From: an uncultured Lachnobacterium sp.
Lineage (GTDB): Bacteria; Bacillota; Clostridia; Lachnospirales; Lachnospiraceae
Direction: 5' to 3'
DNA length: 64,000 nucleotides
NCBI GenBank assembly: GCA_900546625.1
Contig: URDU01000003.1
Coordinates: 62,001 to 126,000 of the forward strand
The notes below the pieces were generated by a model. The model had not been told where the DNA came from, did no database searches, and saw nothing but the letters and a program-made list of their open reading frames with translations. Position numbers and translations under genes: made by a program. Positions 17,641 to 26,304 of this stretch are shown piece by piece. The number at the start of each line of letters is the position of its first letter. Within the stretch, counting starts at the first letter, position 1.

Positions 17641-18498
17641 ATGAAATTTACAAAAATGCATGGCTGTGGAAATGATTATGTATATGTAAACCTGTTTGAA
17701 GAGAAATTAGATGACCCGGCAAGGGTGTCAATATATGTCAGTGACAGACACTTTGGAATAGGCTCAGACGGACTCATCACAATAGGACCGTCCGACAAGG
17801 CTGATTTTAGAATGAGAATATATAATGCAGATGGCTCGGAAGCCGAGATGTGCGGAAACGGCATACGCTGCGTGGCAAAATATGTGTATGACCATAAGCT
17901 TACTGACAAGACCGAGATATCGGTTGAGACAGGAGCCGGCATCAAGTATCTCACACTATATGTGGAGGAAGGAAAGGTATCACAGGTGCGTGTGGATATG
18001 GGGGAGCCTATTCTGACACCGGGGGATATTCCGGTGGTGAAGGCAGACGGAAGTGCTTATGATGATGACTACAGGGTGATAGATGAGCCGATTTCTGTGG
18101 GCGAAAGAAAATGGCGCATGACCTGTGTTTCAATGGGAAATCCTCACGCAGTGGTGTTTGTCGATGATGTGGCAGGCTTTGAGCTTGAGAAATATGGTCC
18201 GCTTTTTGAGAATCATAAGATGTTTCCGAAGCGCACCAACACTGAGTTTGTAGAGATACTTTCAAGGAATGAAGCAAAAATGCGAGTATGGGAGAGAGGC
18301 AGTGCTGAGACCTGGGCCTGCGGTACAGGAACCTGTGCGACAGTCATGGCATGCATACTAAACAAAAAGACTGACAACAAGGTGCTCGTGCATCTAAGAG
18401 GCGGAGATCTGACTATTGAGTATATATCTGAAACCAATCATGTGTTTATGACAGGTCCTGCTACAGAGGTGTTCTCGGGAGAAATCGATGTCAGGTAA
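17641..18498 (+). CDS. dapF: Diaminopimelate epimerase
   Basis: Converts LL-DAP to meso-DAP for lysine and peptidoglycan. Both catalytic cysteines are visible, in EMCGNGIRC and in WACGTGTCA. It has 285 residues from ATG 17641, 8 bases after GAGG; an upstream in-frame GTG at 17632 overlaps that site and is less likely. It heads a rightward group with murE (DAP-adding) and dapA, a compact lysine/cell-wall module. Confidence 0.96.
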   Translation: MKFTKMHGCGNDYVYVNLFEEKLDDPARVSIYVSDRHFGIGSDGLITIGPSDKADFRMRIYNADGSEAEMCGNGIRCVAKYVYDHKLTDKTEISVETGAGIKYLTLYVEEGKVSQVRVDMGEPILTPGDIPVVKADGSAYDDDYRVIDEPISVGERKWRMTCVSMGNPHAVVFVDDVAGFELEKYGPLFENHKMFPKRTNTEFVEILSRNEAKMRVWERGSAETWACGTGTCATVMACILNKKTDNKVLVHLRGGDLTIEYISETNHVFMTGPATEVFSGEIDVR

Positions 18499-18512
18499 AG
18501 CACGAGTAGCGC

Positions 18513-18549
18513 GCGGTTTTGCGAATGTGCGTGGGATTCAATAGTTACA
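18513..18549. repeat. Dispersed 24-nt intergenic element, copy 1
   Basis: The 24 bases at 18513-18536 match 52782-52805 at 22 positions (differences are G/A only). Both copies start 14 bases after a stop codon, and both are followed within 16 bases by TAGTTACA. A short CACG/CGTG pairing around this copy suggests a hairpin. Confidence 0.55.
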
Positions 18550-18605
18550 ACTCTTTAAGAAATAAAATCACAAGAAAATATAATAAAAATATGGGAGAAA
18601 AGAAA

Positions 18606-20078
18606 ATGAAGCTTGAAAAATTACTTGAAAGAATTGATTATAAAGTATTAGCAGGAAGCACAGATATAGAGATTTCCACACTCGTGTACGATTCGCGCAA
18701 GGTGGAGAAGGCATCTGTATTTGTGTGTATATCGGGAACTGTGTCAGATGCGCATGATTTCATCCCTGATGTGGTGAAAAAAGGTGCAGCCGCTGTGGTT
18801 GTCGAAAAAGATGTGACTCCTATCGACGGGGTGACATATATTAAGGTAGATGATACAAGGCTTGCACTTGCCTGCATGTCAGCAGCCTATTTTGATTATC
18901 CGGCCGAGAAAATCAAGACTATCGGTATTACAGGTACAAAGGGTAAGACCACTACCACATATATGGTAAAGTCTATTCTTGAGTCAGCCGGCATAAAGAC
19001 AGGACTTATCGGTACAATAGAGTCCATCTGCGGTGACAGGAAAATCCCGTCAGCAAATACCACACCTGAGTCATACAGAGTTCAGGAGCTGTTTAAGGAG
19101 ATGGTGGATGAAGGCCTCGATGCGGTCGTTATGGAGGTGTCATCACAGGCACTTATGCTTCACAGAGTATCGGGCTTTACCTTTGATATCGGTGTATTTA
19201 CAAATCTTGAGCCTGACCATATCGGGGAGCATGAGCACAAGGATTTCGCAGATTACATGCATTGCAAGAGCCTTTTGTTCAGACAGTGCAGGCTTGGTAT
19301 CTTTAACGGAGATGATGAGCACTTAGAGGGCATTATGAAGGGACACACATGTCAGGTGGAGACCTATGGCTACAAGTCCACAAACAATCTGGTAGCAGAA
19401 AATGTCGAGCTTAAAAAGGAGCATGGAGCACTCGGTGTGAAATACCATGTATCAGGACTTCTCGATTTTGATGTGGAGGTCAATGTGCCGGGCAAATTCT
19501 CAGTGTACAATTCACTCACAGCTATTGCCATCTGCCATCATTTCAATGTGGATAAAAAGGCAATCGAGGAGGCTCTTCATCATGTGAGCGTAAAGGGCAG
19601 AATAGAGATTGTTCCTGTAACAAAGAGATATACCCTTATGATTGATTATGCGCATAATGCAATGGCGCTTGAGAGCCTTCTGACTACTCTTAAGGAGTAT
19701 GAGCCGGGCAGACTTGTATGCCTGTTTGGCTGTGGCGGAAACAGGGCAAAGTCACGCCGTTATGAGATGGGAGAGGTATCATCAAAGCTTGCAGACCTGA
19801 CTGTTGTCACATCCGATAATCCAAGAGATGAGGAGCCTATGGACATCATCAATGATATTTTACAGGGTGTACACAAGGCAGATGGAGAGTATGTGACAAT
19901 TCCTGACCGTAAGGAGGCCATCAGATACTGCATGGAGAATGCCAAGGATGGTGATATCATAGTGCTTGCAGGAAAGGGCCATGAGGATTATCAGGAGATA
20001 AAGGGTGTAAAGCATCACATGGATGAGAGAGAATTAATTGCTGATATAATAAAAGAAAATCCTGATATCAGGCTCTAA
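18606..20078 (+). CDS. murE: UDP-MurNAc-tripeptide synthetase (meso-DAP-adding)
   Basis: Mur ligase adding meso-diaminopimelate to UDP-MurNAc-L-Ala-D-Glu in the cytoplasm. The ATP-binding motif GITGTKGKTTTTYM, the MEVSSQAL segment and the DAP-specifying DNPR motif (SDNPRDEEP) are present, so the organism should have DAP-type peptidoglycan, in line with dapF and dapA beside it. It has 490 residues from ATG 18606, behind GGGAGAAAAG; the frame is open 29 codons further up through the intergenic repeat, but without a ribosome-binding site. Confidence 0.95.
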   Translation: MKLEKLLERIDYKVLAGSTDIEISTLVYDSRKVEKASVFVCISGTVSDAHDFIPDVVKKGAAAVVVEKDVTPIDGVTYIKVDDTRLALACMSAAYFDYPAEKIKTIGITGTKGKTTTTYMVKSILESAGIKTGLIGTIESICGDRKIPSANTTPESYRVQELFKEMVDEGLDAVVMEVSSQALMLHRVSGFTFDIGVFTNLEPDHIGEHEHKDFADYMHCKSLLFRQCRLGIFNGDDEHLEGIMKGHTCQVETYGYKSTNNLVAENVELKKEHGALGVKYHVSGLLDFDVEVNVPGKFSVYNSLTAIAICHHFNVDKKAIEEALHHVSVKGRIEIVPVTKRYTLMIDYAHNAMALESLLTTLKEYEPGRLVCLFGCGGNRAKSRRYEMGEVSSKLADLTVVTSDNPRDEEPMDIINDILQGVHKADGEYVTIPDRKEAIRYCMENAKDGDIIVLAGKGHEDYQEIKGVKHHMDERELIADIIKENPDIRL

Positions 20079-20081
20079 TAT

Positions 20082-20141
20082 TTTAGTATAGGTTAAATAG
20101 TTTAGTATAAAATAGTTCAGTGTAATAATTCAGTACAATAG
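20082..20141. repeat. Degenerate tandem repeats before dapA
   Basis: Four copies of TTYAGTRYA occur at 20082, 20101, 20116 and 20129, with spacings of 19, 15 and 13 bases. They may be decayed slippage products or binding sites. Confidence 0.5.
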
Positions 20142-20159
20142 TGTATTTGGGAGGTATAT

Positions 20160-21044
20160 ATGTCTCTGTTTAAGGGCGCCGGAGTAGCGCTAATTACTCC
20201 TTTCAATGAGGATAACAGTGTAAACTATGAAATGCTTAGGACGCTGGTGAAAAGGCAGATAGACGGTGGAACTGATGCAATCATTGTGTGTGGCACCACA
20301 GGTGAGCCTGCCACCATGACAGAGGAAGAAAAGCTTTCGGTAATAAAATGTGTGGTCGATGAGACCGCCGGACGGATTCCTGTAATAGCGGGAACAGGTG
20401 CCAACTGCACACAAAATGTGATAGATTTCTCACAGAAGGCAGAAAAGCTTGGTGTAGATGGTCTGCTCGTTGTCACTCCTTACTACAATAAAGCCACGCA
20501 GAATGGTCTTTATGCGCACTATGCAGCAATCGCAGGAGCGGTTGGGCTTCCAATCATTATGTACAACGTACCGTCGCGCACTGGCTGCAATATACTTCCG
20601 CAGACTGCTGCAAGGCTTGGCAGGGACTTTGAAAATATCGTAGGAATCAAGGAAGCGAGCGGCAATATATCGCAGGTTGCAAGGCTTAAAAAGCTGGCAG
20701 GAGATGACCTTGATATTTATTCCGGAAATGATGACCAGGTCATCCCGATACTTTCACTAGGTGGAATCGGTGTGATATCAGTGCTGTCTAATGTAATGCC
20801 GGCTGCAGTGCATGATATGGTAATGGAATACCTTGATGGAAATATTAAATCAGCACTTGATATCCAGCTTAAATACCTGGATTTTATAGAGGTACTGTTT
20901 TGCGAGGTGAATCCGATTCCTGTAAAGGCTGCTATGAAGCTTTTGGGATATGATGTGGGAGGACTTCGCTTGCCACTGACGGAGCTTGAGGAAGCAAATA
21001 AGGTGCGTCTTAAAGAAAGCATGGAAAACCTAAAGGAAAATTAG
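20160..21044 (+). CDS. dapA: 4-Hydroxy-tetrahydrodipicolinate synthase
   Basis: Condenses pyruvate with aspartate semialdehyde, the first committed step to DAP and lysine. It is a TIM-barrel lyase of 294 residues. The Schiff-base Lys is in GIKEASGN, the GTTGEPATMT loop binds pyruvate, and the Tyr of NVPSRTGC closes the active site. GGGAGG precedes the ATG by 6 bases. It works with dapF and murE upstream. Confidence 0.96.
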   Translation: MSLFKGAGVALITPFNEDNSVNYEMLRTLVKRQIDGGTDAIIVCGTTGEPATMTEEEKLSVIKCVVDETAGRIPVIAGTGANCTQNVIDFSQKAEKLGVDGLLVVTPYYNKATQNGLYAHYAAIAGAVGLPIIMYNVPSRTGCNILPQTAARLGRDFENIVGIKEASGNISQVARLKKLAGDDLDIYSGNDDQVIPILSLGGIGVISVLSNVMPAAVHDMVMEYLDGNIKSALDIQLKYLDFIEVLFCEVNPIPVKAAMKLLGYDVGGLRLPLTELEEANKVRLKESMENLKEN

Positions 21045-21083
21045 TGGATAAAAAGAATATAAAATTAAAGGATAAATTAACAT

Positions 21084-21653
21084 ATGGGAAAACAAAATTG
21101 GAAGCCGGGCAATATGCTAAACCCGGTGCCGGCTGTGATGGTAAGTGTCACTGACAAGGCAGGAAATAACAATATAATAACAGTGGCATGGGCGGGGACG
21201 GTGTGCACCAATCCGCCTATGCTTTCAATATCTGTAAGGCCTGAGCGCTTTTCTTATAACATGATTAAAGAAACAGGAGAGTTTGTGGTGAATCTGACCA
21301 CTGAGGAGCTGATTAAAGCCTGCGACTACTGCGGAGTGAAGAGCGGCAGGGATGTTGACAAATTTAAAGAGCTGCACCTGACACCGCTTGCGATGCAGCA
21401 TGTGTCAGCAGTCGGAATATCGGAAAGTCCGGTAAATATTGAGTGCAGGGTAAGAAAATGTGAGGAGCTCGGCAGCCATACAATGTTTATAGCAGATGTT
21501 GTCGGTGTGACAGTGGACGATAAATACATGGACGAGACCGGGAAGTTTCATATCAATGATACCGGTCTTGTGATGTACTCACACGGAGAGTATTTTGGCT
21601 TTGGAGATAAGCTCGGCAGCTTCGGCTACTCTGTAAGAAAAACCAAAAAATAA
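21084..21653 (+). CDS. Flavin reductase family protein (FMN-binding split barrel)
   Basis: A 189-residue protein of the flavin-reductase-like split-barrel family. Visible landmarks are the N-terminal NPVPAVMVSVTDKAGN, the KPPMLS-equivalent NPPMLSISVRPERFS, and a Cys-rich DYCGVKSGRDVDKF loop. The family binds FMN and reduces flavins or metals; the substrate here is unknown. It lies 39 bases after dapA and ends one base from the convergent DUF4364 gene. Confidence 0.85.
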   Translation: MGKQNWKPGNMLNPVPAVMVSVTDKAGNNNIITVAWAGTVCTNPPMLSISVRPERFSYNMIKETGEFVVNLTTEELIKACDYCGVKSGRDVDKFKELHLTPLAMQHVSAVGISESPVNIECRVRKCEELGSHTMFIADVVGVTVDDKYMDETGKFHINDTGLVMYSHGEYFGFGDKLGSFGYSVRKTKK

Positions 21654-21654
21654 T

Positions 21655-22170
21655 TTATCGAAGCAGCATATCCATGAGGTATGCGTACACATCCTCGTTC
21701 TGATTCTTCCAGTTGCTGCATATGGCCTCAGCCTGCTCCTTTGTGCCGACTGAGAGAGTAAGGTCGATGATAGTTGTGCTCTCCGAGCGCACCTGACAGC
21801 GTACTGCATACTTGTGGTCGGTTGTCCTGTAATAGTCGGCAAGAATAGAGTTTTCCTGTCTGAACTCGAGCTTGTTGTCAGTAAAGAAGCTCTTTACATC
21901 AGACTCGATACCATCGGTAATCTTGTCCTTGAAGAAACCAAGCGTCTCTTTTCCGGCGGCAGTCAGAGTGTACTGCGTATTGGAATGAGTAGACTCAAAA
22001 TTAATTAAATCAGCATTTACTAAATCGCCGATGACCTCCTGTACACGGAAGTAGTCGGTGTATTCTTTTTCCAAAAAGAAATTGGAAATCTGTGTGTTTG
22101 ACAGCGGAAAGCCCGCTTTATCGAGCATGTATAAAATTGTCAGCTTATATATGGTAAATGGCTCTGCCAT
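21655..22170 (-). CDS. DUF4364 family protein (winged-helix-like)
   Basis: A 171-residue protein typical of the clostridial DUF4364 family. The N-terminal ~75 residues look like a winged helix (LTILYMLDKAGFPLSNTQIS), and the C-terminal half is an alpha/beta domain. It is the last gene of a minus-strand operon (malic enzyme, radical SAM, this gene). The role is not known; the fold hints at a small transcription regulator. Confidence 0.8.
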   Translation of the reverse strand: MAEPFTIYKLTILYMLDKAGFPLSNTQISNFFLEKEYTDYFRVQEVIGDLVNADLINFESTHSNTQYTLTAAGKETLGFFKDKITDGIESDVKSFFTDNKLEFRQENSILADYYRTTDHKYAVRCQVRSESTTIIDLTLSVGTKEQAEAICSNWKNQNEDVYAYLMDMLLR

Positions 22171-22181
22171 GATTTCCTCCT

Positions 22182-23090
22182 TTAAAACAAGTTTAATCGT
22201 CCCTGATATGTGTCCCTGACTTCAAATCTCTTATTGATTGTGTTTAGAACCCGTTTTTTATCTGTGCTCCAAAGCGGTGCAACAAGTAAAGAGCGTGGTC
22301 CGTCACCGGTCATGCGATGGATAACCATGTCCTTTGGCAGTCTTTCTATACAGTCTACCACAAAGTCACAGTATTCATCCAGCGTAAAAAGCTCAAATGG
22401 CTGTTGAATATACATATCAGCCAGTGGTGTGCCCTTTAGCACGTGAAGCAGCTGTAGCTTAACCCCGAAAATACCGCTTTTGGCAACAAAATCAACGGAT
22501 TCAAGCATCATTTCCCGTGTCTCATGTGGAAGCCCTAGTATGAGATGTGCAATGACCTTTATCCCACGGCGTTTAAGCTCATCAGTCACAGCTATGAAAT
22601 CCTCAACGCAGGTATGGGTGTTCATGGCATCAAGAGTAGATTGATGGATGGTCTGAAGACCCAGCTCTACCCAGACCGGCTTTATGCGGTTTAATTCTGA
22701 GAGCAGATCATATATTTCAGCAGAAAAACAGTCGGTTCTTGTACCAATGGACAGCACAGCGACAGATGGATCTTCTATTGCCTCATAAAATATGCGCCGT
22801 AAGTAATCTACGGGCGCATATGTGTTGGTAAAAGCCTGGAAATATGCGATAAAATGTTCACAGCTGCTCTTTGAAGCCACTTTTTCTTTGGCGGCAGAAA
22901 GCTGCTCCTTTATTGAAAGGCTTCGATCTGCCGCAAAATCACCGGAGCCACCGGCGCTGCAGTACAGGCATCCAAGCGATGAGAGAAAGCCGTCACGGTT
23001 TGGACAGGTCATGCCTCCGTCTAAAGAGAGCTTGTAGAGCTTTTCGCCGAAGGTATCGCGGCAGTATTGGTTGAGTGAATAGTATCTCAT
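22182..23090 (-). CDS. TIGR01212-type radical SAM protein (YhcC-like)
   Basis: Radical SAM enzyme of 302 residues. The iron-sulfur cysteines lie in MTCPNRDGFLSSLGCLYC, the long-spaced motif of the Elp3-like YhcC/TIGR01212 family. Further marks are SIGTRTDC, VELGLQT and HLILGLPHET. The reaction is unknown. The start is 4 bases from the malic enzyme stop and the end 11 bases from DUF4364, indicating one operon. Confidence 0.9.
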   Translation of the reverse strand: MRYYSLNQYCRDTFGEKLYKLSLDGGMTCPNRDGFLSSLGCLYCSAGGSGDFAADRSLSIKEQLSAAKEKVASKSSCEHFIAYFQAFTNTYAPVDYLRRIFYEAIEDPSVAVLSIGTRTDCFSAEIYDLLSELNRIKPVWVELGLQTIHQSTLDAMNTHTCVEDFIAVTDELKRRGIKVIAHLILGLPHETREMMLESVDFVAKSGIFGVKLQLLHVLKGTPLADMYIQQPFELFTLDEYCDFVVDCIERLPKDMVIHRMTGDGPRSLLVAPLWSTDKKRVLNTINKRFEVRDTYQGRLNLF

Positions 23091-23094
23091 TAGA

Positions 23095-24243
23095 TTAGAT
23101 ATGTGACTTTACAGCCTCGCTGACAACAGCGGCAACACGAGGATCAAATGCCTCAGGCATAATAAAATCATCATTTAATTCTTCGTCTGAAACAAGGCCG
23201 GCCAATGCTTCTGCAGCAGCAAGCTTCATTTCCTCGGTAATCTGTGTAGCACGTCCCTCTAGAGCGCCCTTGAAGATTCCAGGGAAAGCAACCACGTTGT
23301 TTATCTGGTTAGGGAAATCACTTCTTCCGGTTCCGACCACTCTGGCACCTGCAGCCTTTGCCACATCAGGCATAATCTCAGGAACAGGATTTGCCATGGC
23401 AAAAAGAATAGCATCCTTATTCATGGAAGAAACCATCTCTGCTGTGACGATATTTGGAGCAGAAACACCAACGAATATGTCAGCACCCTTTAAAGCGTCT
23501 GCAAGAGTACCCTGTGCATTTTCAAGGTTTGTAACCTCTGTCATTTTCTGCTGCATCCAGTTGAGATTTGGGTAGTCCTTTCCTATGATGCCTAAACGGT
23601 CACACATGGTCACATGTGTAAAACCGTATGTCAGAAGAAGCTTTGTGATAGCAACACCTGCTGAGCCTGCACCGTTTACAACGACCTTACAGTCCTCTTT
23701 CTTTTTGCCGGTCAGGCGGAGTGAGTTGATGATACCTGCGAGCACGACGATGGCAGTTCCGTGCTGGTCATCGTGGAATACAGGAATATCGAGCATCTCT
23801 TTAAGTCTTTCCTCAATCTCAAAGCAGCGCGGAGCGGAAATATCCTCTAAGTTAATTCCGCCGAAGCCCGGTGCGATATTTTTGACTGCGGTAATAATCT
23901 CCTCAGTGTCCTGTGTGTCAAGACAGATAGGAACTGCGTTTACGTTGCCAAACTCCTTGAAAAGTACGCATTTGCCCTCCATAACAGGCATTGCAGCGTA
24001 AGGTCCGATATTTCCGAGACCGAGCACAGCACTACCGTCTGACACTACGGCAACAGTATTTGCCTTCCAGGTGTATTTGTATGCAGCCTCCTTATCCTCG
24101 GCTATGACCTTACAAGGCTCAGCAACACCCGGAGTGTATGCGATTGCCAGATCCTCCCTCGAATTAACCTTTGATTTGGCGATGGTTTCGAGCTTTCCGT
24201 TCCACGCTTCGTGGCATTTCAGTGCTTTTTCTTTATTATCCAT
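23095..24243 (-). CDS. NAD(P)-dependent malic enzyme
   Basis: Oxidative decarboxylation of malate to pyruvate, or the reverse. It has 382 residues, the short prokaryotic form without a phosphotransacetylase tail. The conserved YTPGVAEPC, the metal/substrate site FHDDQHGTAIVVLAG and the Rossmann NGAGSAGVAITKLL are intact. It leads a three-gene minus-strand operon, behind GGGAGA and a strong promoter divergent from rho. Confidence 0.95.
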   Translation of the reverse strand: MDNKEKALKCHEAWNGKLETIAKSKVNSREDLAIAYTPGVAEPCKVIAEDKEAAYKYTWKANTVAVVSDGSAVLGLGNIGPYAAMPVMEGKCVLFKEFGNVNAVPICLDTQDTEEIITAVKNIAPGFGGINLEDISAPRCFEIEERLKEMLDIPVFHDDQHGTAIVVLAGIINSLRLTGKKKEDCKVVVNGAGSAGVAITKLLLTYGFTHVTMCDRLGIIGKDYPNLNWMQQKMTEVTNLENAQGTLADALKGADIFVGVSAPNIVTAEMVSSMNKDAILFAMANPVPEIMPDVAKAAGARVVGTGRSDFPNQINNVVAFPGIFKGALEGRATQITEEMKLAAAEALAGLVSDEELNDDFIMPEAFDPRVAAVVSEAVKSHI

Positions 24244-24275
24244 GGTAATTCTCCCTCTAAAAATTCTTTTGATTA

Positions 24276-24304
24276 ATCATAACATTGCACATGATTTAAA
24301 TCAA
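24276..24304 (-). promoter_or_regulatory. Promoter of the malic enzyme operon
   Basis: Minus-strand TTGATT (24304-24299), 17 bases, TATGAT (24281-24276) preceded by TGT (extended -10). Confidence 0.75.
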
Positions 24305-24370
24305 GTAACTATGGAGATAACCGTTTATATTAAAAAATAATGATAAAAAAGAAGAATTTGCTTTATATTT

Positions 24371-24397
24371 TTGACGAAATGATGTATAATCTATAAT
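24371..24397 (+). promoter_or_regulatory. Promoter candidate for rho
   Basis: TTGACG (24371-24376), 15 bases, TATAAT (24392-24397). The spacing is short but both hexamers are good. It leaves a leader of about 120 bases before rho. Confidence 0.5.
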
Positions 24398-24522
24398 TAA
24401 TGATTCAAAAGTCAATTCAGGCGTTATTTCCCAATAGCTACACAGATATATTAGTTTAATTATAGTTTTAATGTGATGTGAATTGAATAAATTACTGTTA
24501 TCAAATTTAAGGAGAAGACGAA

Positions 24523-25863
24523 ATGGAACAGATGAGAGAAAAATATGAAAGCTTGTCGGCATTTGTGCTTAAGGATCTGGCGAAGGCAAGAGGACTTAAG
24601 GGTATTTCATCGCTGAAAAAGGGTCAGATTATTGAAAGAATGCTCGAGGAGGACGCAAAAGAGGCTGAGGAGGCTGAGAAAAACGGTACAGCTGAGGAGC
24701 GCGCCAACTCTTTTAAAGATGATTATGCAGCACTTGATAGTGGAGAGGAGGCAGAAGGCATACTTGAGGTAATGCCTGAGGGCTTTGGCTTTATCCGCTG
24801 TGATAATTATATGCCGGGAGATCACGATATCTATGTGGCACCTGCGCAGATACGCCGCTTCAATTTAAAGACCGGTGATATCGTAAAGGGTAATATGAAG
24901 GTGAAATCAGAGCGTGAGAAGTTCCAGGCGCTTTTATATCTGACCACTGTCAACGGATATACACCGGATGTAGCACAGAAGCGTACGAGCTTTGAGGATC
25001 TTGTACCTATATTTCCAAATGAGAGACTGCGTCTCGAGAGACCGGGCGCCAGTGTTGCGATGAGAGTTGTAGATCTCATCTCTCCAATAGGAAAGGGACA
25101 GCGAGGCATGATTGTTTCACAGCCTAAGGCCGGAAAGACCACATTACTTAAAGAGGTTGCAAAGTCTGTAACTGTAAACAATCCTGAGATGCATCTTATT
25201 ATTCTTCTTATTGACGAGAGACCGGAGGAGGTCACAGATATCAAGGAGGCTATAGAGGGAGATAATGTCGAGGTTATCTACTCTACATTTGATGAGCTTC
25301 CGGAGCATCACAAGAGAGTGTCAGAGATGGTAATAGAGAGAGCAAAGCGTCTTGTAGAGCATGGTAATGATGTTATGATACTCCTCGACAGCATAACAAG
25401 ACTTGCAAGAGCTTACAATGTGACAGTTCCACCATCAGGCCGTACACTTTCAGGAGGACTTGATCCTGTAGCACTTCATATGCCAAAGAGATTTTTCGGT
25501 GCAGCCCGTAATATGAGAAATGGAGGCAGCCTGACAATTCTTGCCACAGCTCTTGTCGATACAGGAAGCAAGATGGATGATGTGGTATTTGAGGAGTTCA
25601 AGGGAACAGGAAACATGGAGCTTGTGCTCGACAGAAAGCTCTCAGAGAAGAGAATCTTCCCTGCTATAGATATAGTAAAATCAGGTACAAGGCGTGAGGA
25701 CCTGCTTCTGGATGATGATGAGCAGGCAGCAGTCGACAATATGCGTAAAGCCTTCAACGGCATGCGTTCTGATGAGGCTGTTGAGAACGTACTCAACATG
25801 TTTGCACACACAAAGAGCAACAAGGAATTTGTTAATCTTGTAAAGAAAAACAGAATTTTATAA
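24523..25863 (+). CDS. rho: Transcription termination factor Rho
   Basis: Hexameric RNA-dependent ATPase and helicase ending transcription. It has 446 residues: Rho N-terminal helices (LSAFVLKDLAKARGLKGIS), a short charged linker, the OSB RNA-binding domain (EGFGFIR and DIYVAPAQIRRF), then the ATPase with Walker A QPKAGKTTLL, Walker B ILLIDERPEEV and the arginine-finger region. The start follows AAGGAGAA. rpmE follows with its own promoter, a usual clostridial order. Confidence 0.97.
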   Translation: MEQMREKYESLSAFVLKDLAKARGLKGISSLKKGQIIERMLEEDAKEAEEAEKNGTAEERANSFKDDYAALDSGEEAEGILEVMPEGFGFIRCDNYMPGDHDIYVAPAQIRRFNLKTGDIVKGNMKVKSEREKFQALLYLTTVNGYTPDVAQKRTSFEDLVPIFPNERLRLERPGASVAMRVVDLISPIGKGQRGMIVSQPKAGKTTLLKEVAKSVTVNNPEMHLIILLIDERPEEVTDIKEAIEGDNVEVIYSTFDELPEHHKRVSEMVIERAKRLVEHGNDVMILLDSITRLARAYNVTVPPSGRTLSGGLDPVALHMPKRFFGAARNMRNGGSLTILATALVDTGSKMDDVVFEEFKGTGNMELVLDRKLSEKRIFPAIDIVKSGTRREDLLLDDDEQAAVDNMRKAFNGMRSDEAVENVLNMFAHTKSNKEFVNLVKKNRIL

Positions 25864-25870
25864 AAATGTC

Positions 25871-25899
25871 TTGCAATTGACAGATTCATGTGCTACAAT
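25871..25899 (+). promoter_or_regulatory. rpmE promoter
   Basis: TTGCAA (25871-25876), 17 bases, TACAAT (25894-25899) with TGC before it. It leaves a leader of about 128 bases. Confidence 0.7.
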
Positions 25900-25905
25900 A
25901 ACTAA

Positions 25906-26033
25906 GCTGTTTATCGGGATGTAAACGGACGCAACGTGTCGCTCTTGCAGCAAGTATCATATGCGGATCGGGCATACGGGTATAAAGAGTGAAGCTATAG
26001 AAATACGATAAGAATATAAAAGAGGTGAAAATC
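25906..26033 (+). promoter_or_regulatory. Structured leader of rpmE (possible L31 autoregulatory leader)
   Basis: An unusually long leader for a 66-codon gene. It contains GTTTA/TAAAC, GAC/GTC and TATGC/GCATA pairings in its first 100 bases. Ribosomal protein leaders for L31 are known in Firmicutes, but I cannot match the consensus by eye. Confidence 0.35.
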
Positions 26034-26234
26034 ATGAGAGAAGGAATCCATCCAGATTATTATCAGGCAACTGTTACATGTAACTGTGGTAACACATTCG
26101 TTACAGGATCTACAAAGCCGGAGATCCACGTAGAGATTTGCTCAAAGTGCCATCCATTCTACACAGGTCAGCAGAAAGCTAACCAGGCTCGTGGACGTAT
26201 TGAGCAGTTCAATAAGAAATATGGTATGAAATAG
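26034..26234 (+). CDS. rpmE: Ribosomal protein bL31, zinc-binding type
   Basis: Large-subunit protein of 66 residues. It is the C+ (zinc) form, with TCNCGN near residue 17 and [10 protein letters not shown] near residue 37. ATG 26034 is preferred over the in-frame GTG at 26025, which lies inside the ribosome-binding site AGAGGTG. Monocistronic, with terminator. Confidence 0.97.
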   Translation: MREGIHPDYYQATVTCNCGNTFVTGSTKPEIHVEICSKCHPFYTGQQKANQARGRIEQFNKKYGMK

Positions 26235-26251
26235 AATCATATAGTTACTTG

Positions 26252-26286
26252 AAAGGTTGAGGTTGCAATATACCTCAACCTTTTTT
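26252..26286 (+). terminator. rpmE terminator
   Basis: AAAGGTTGAGGT pairs with ACCTCAACCTTT around an 8-base loop, followed by T6. Confidence 0.92.
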
Positions 26287-26304
26287 GGAATATAGAGAGG
26301 TTTT

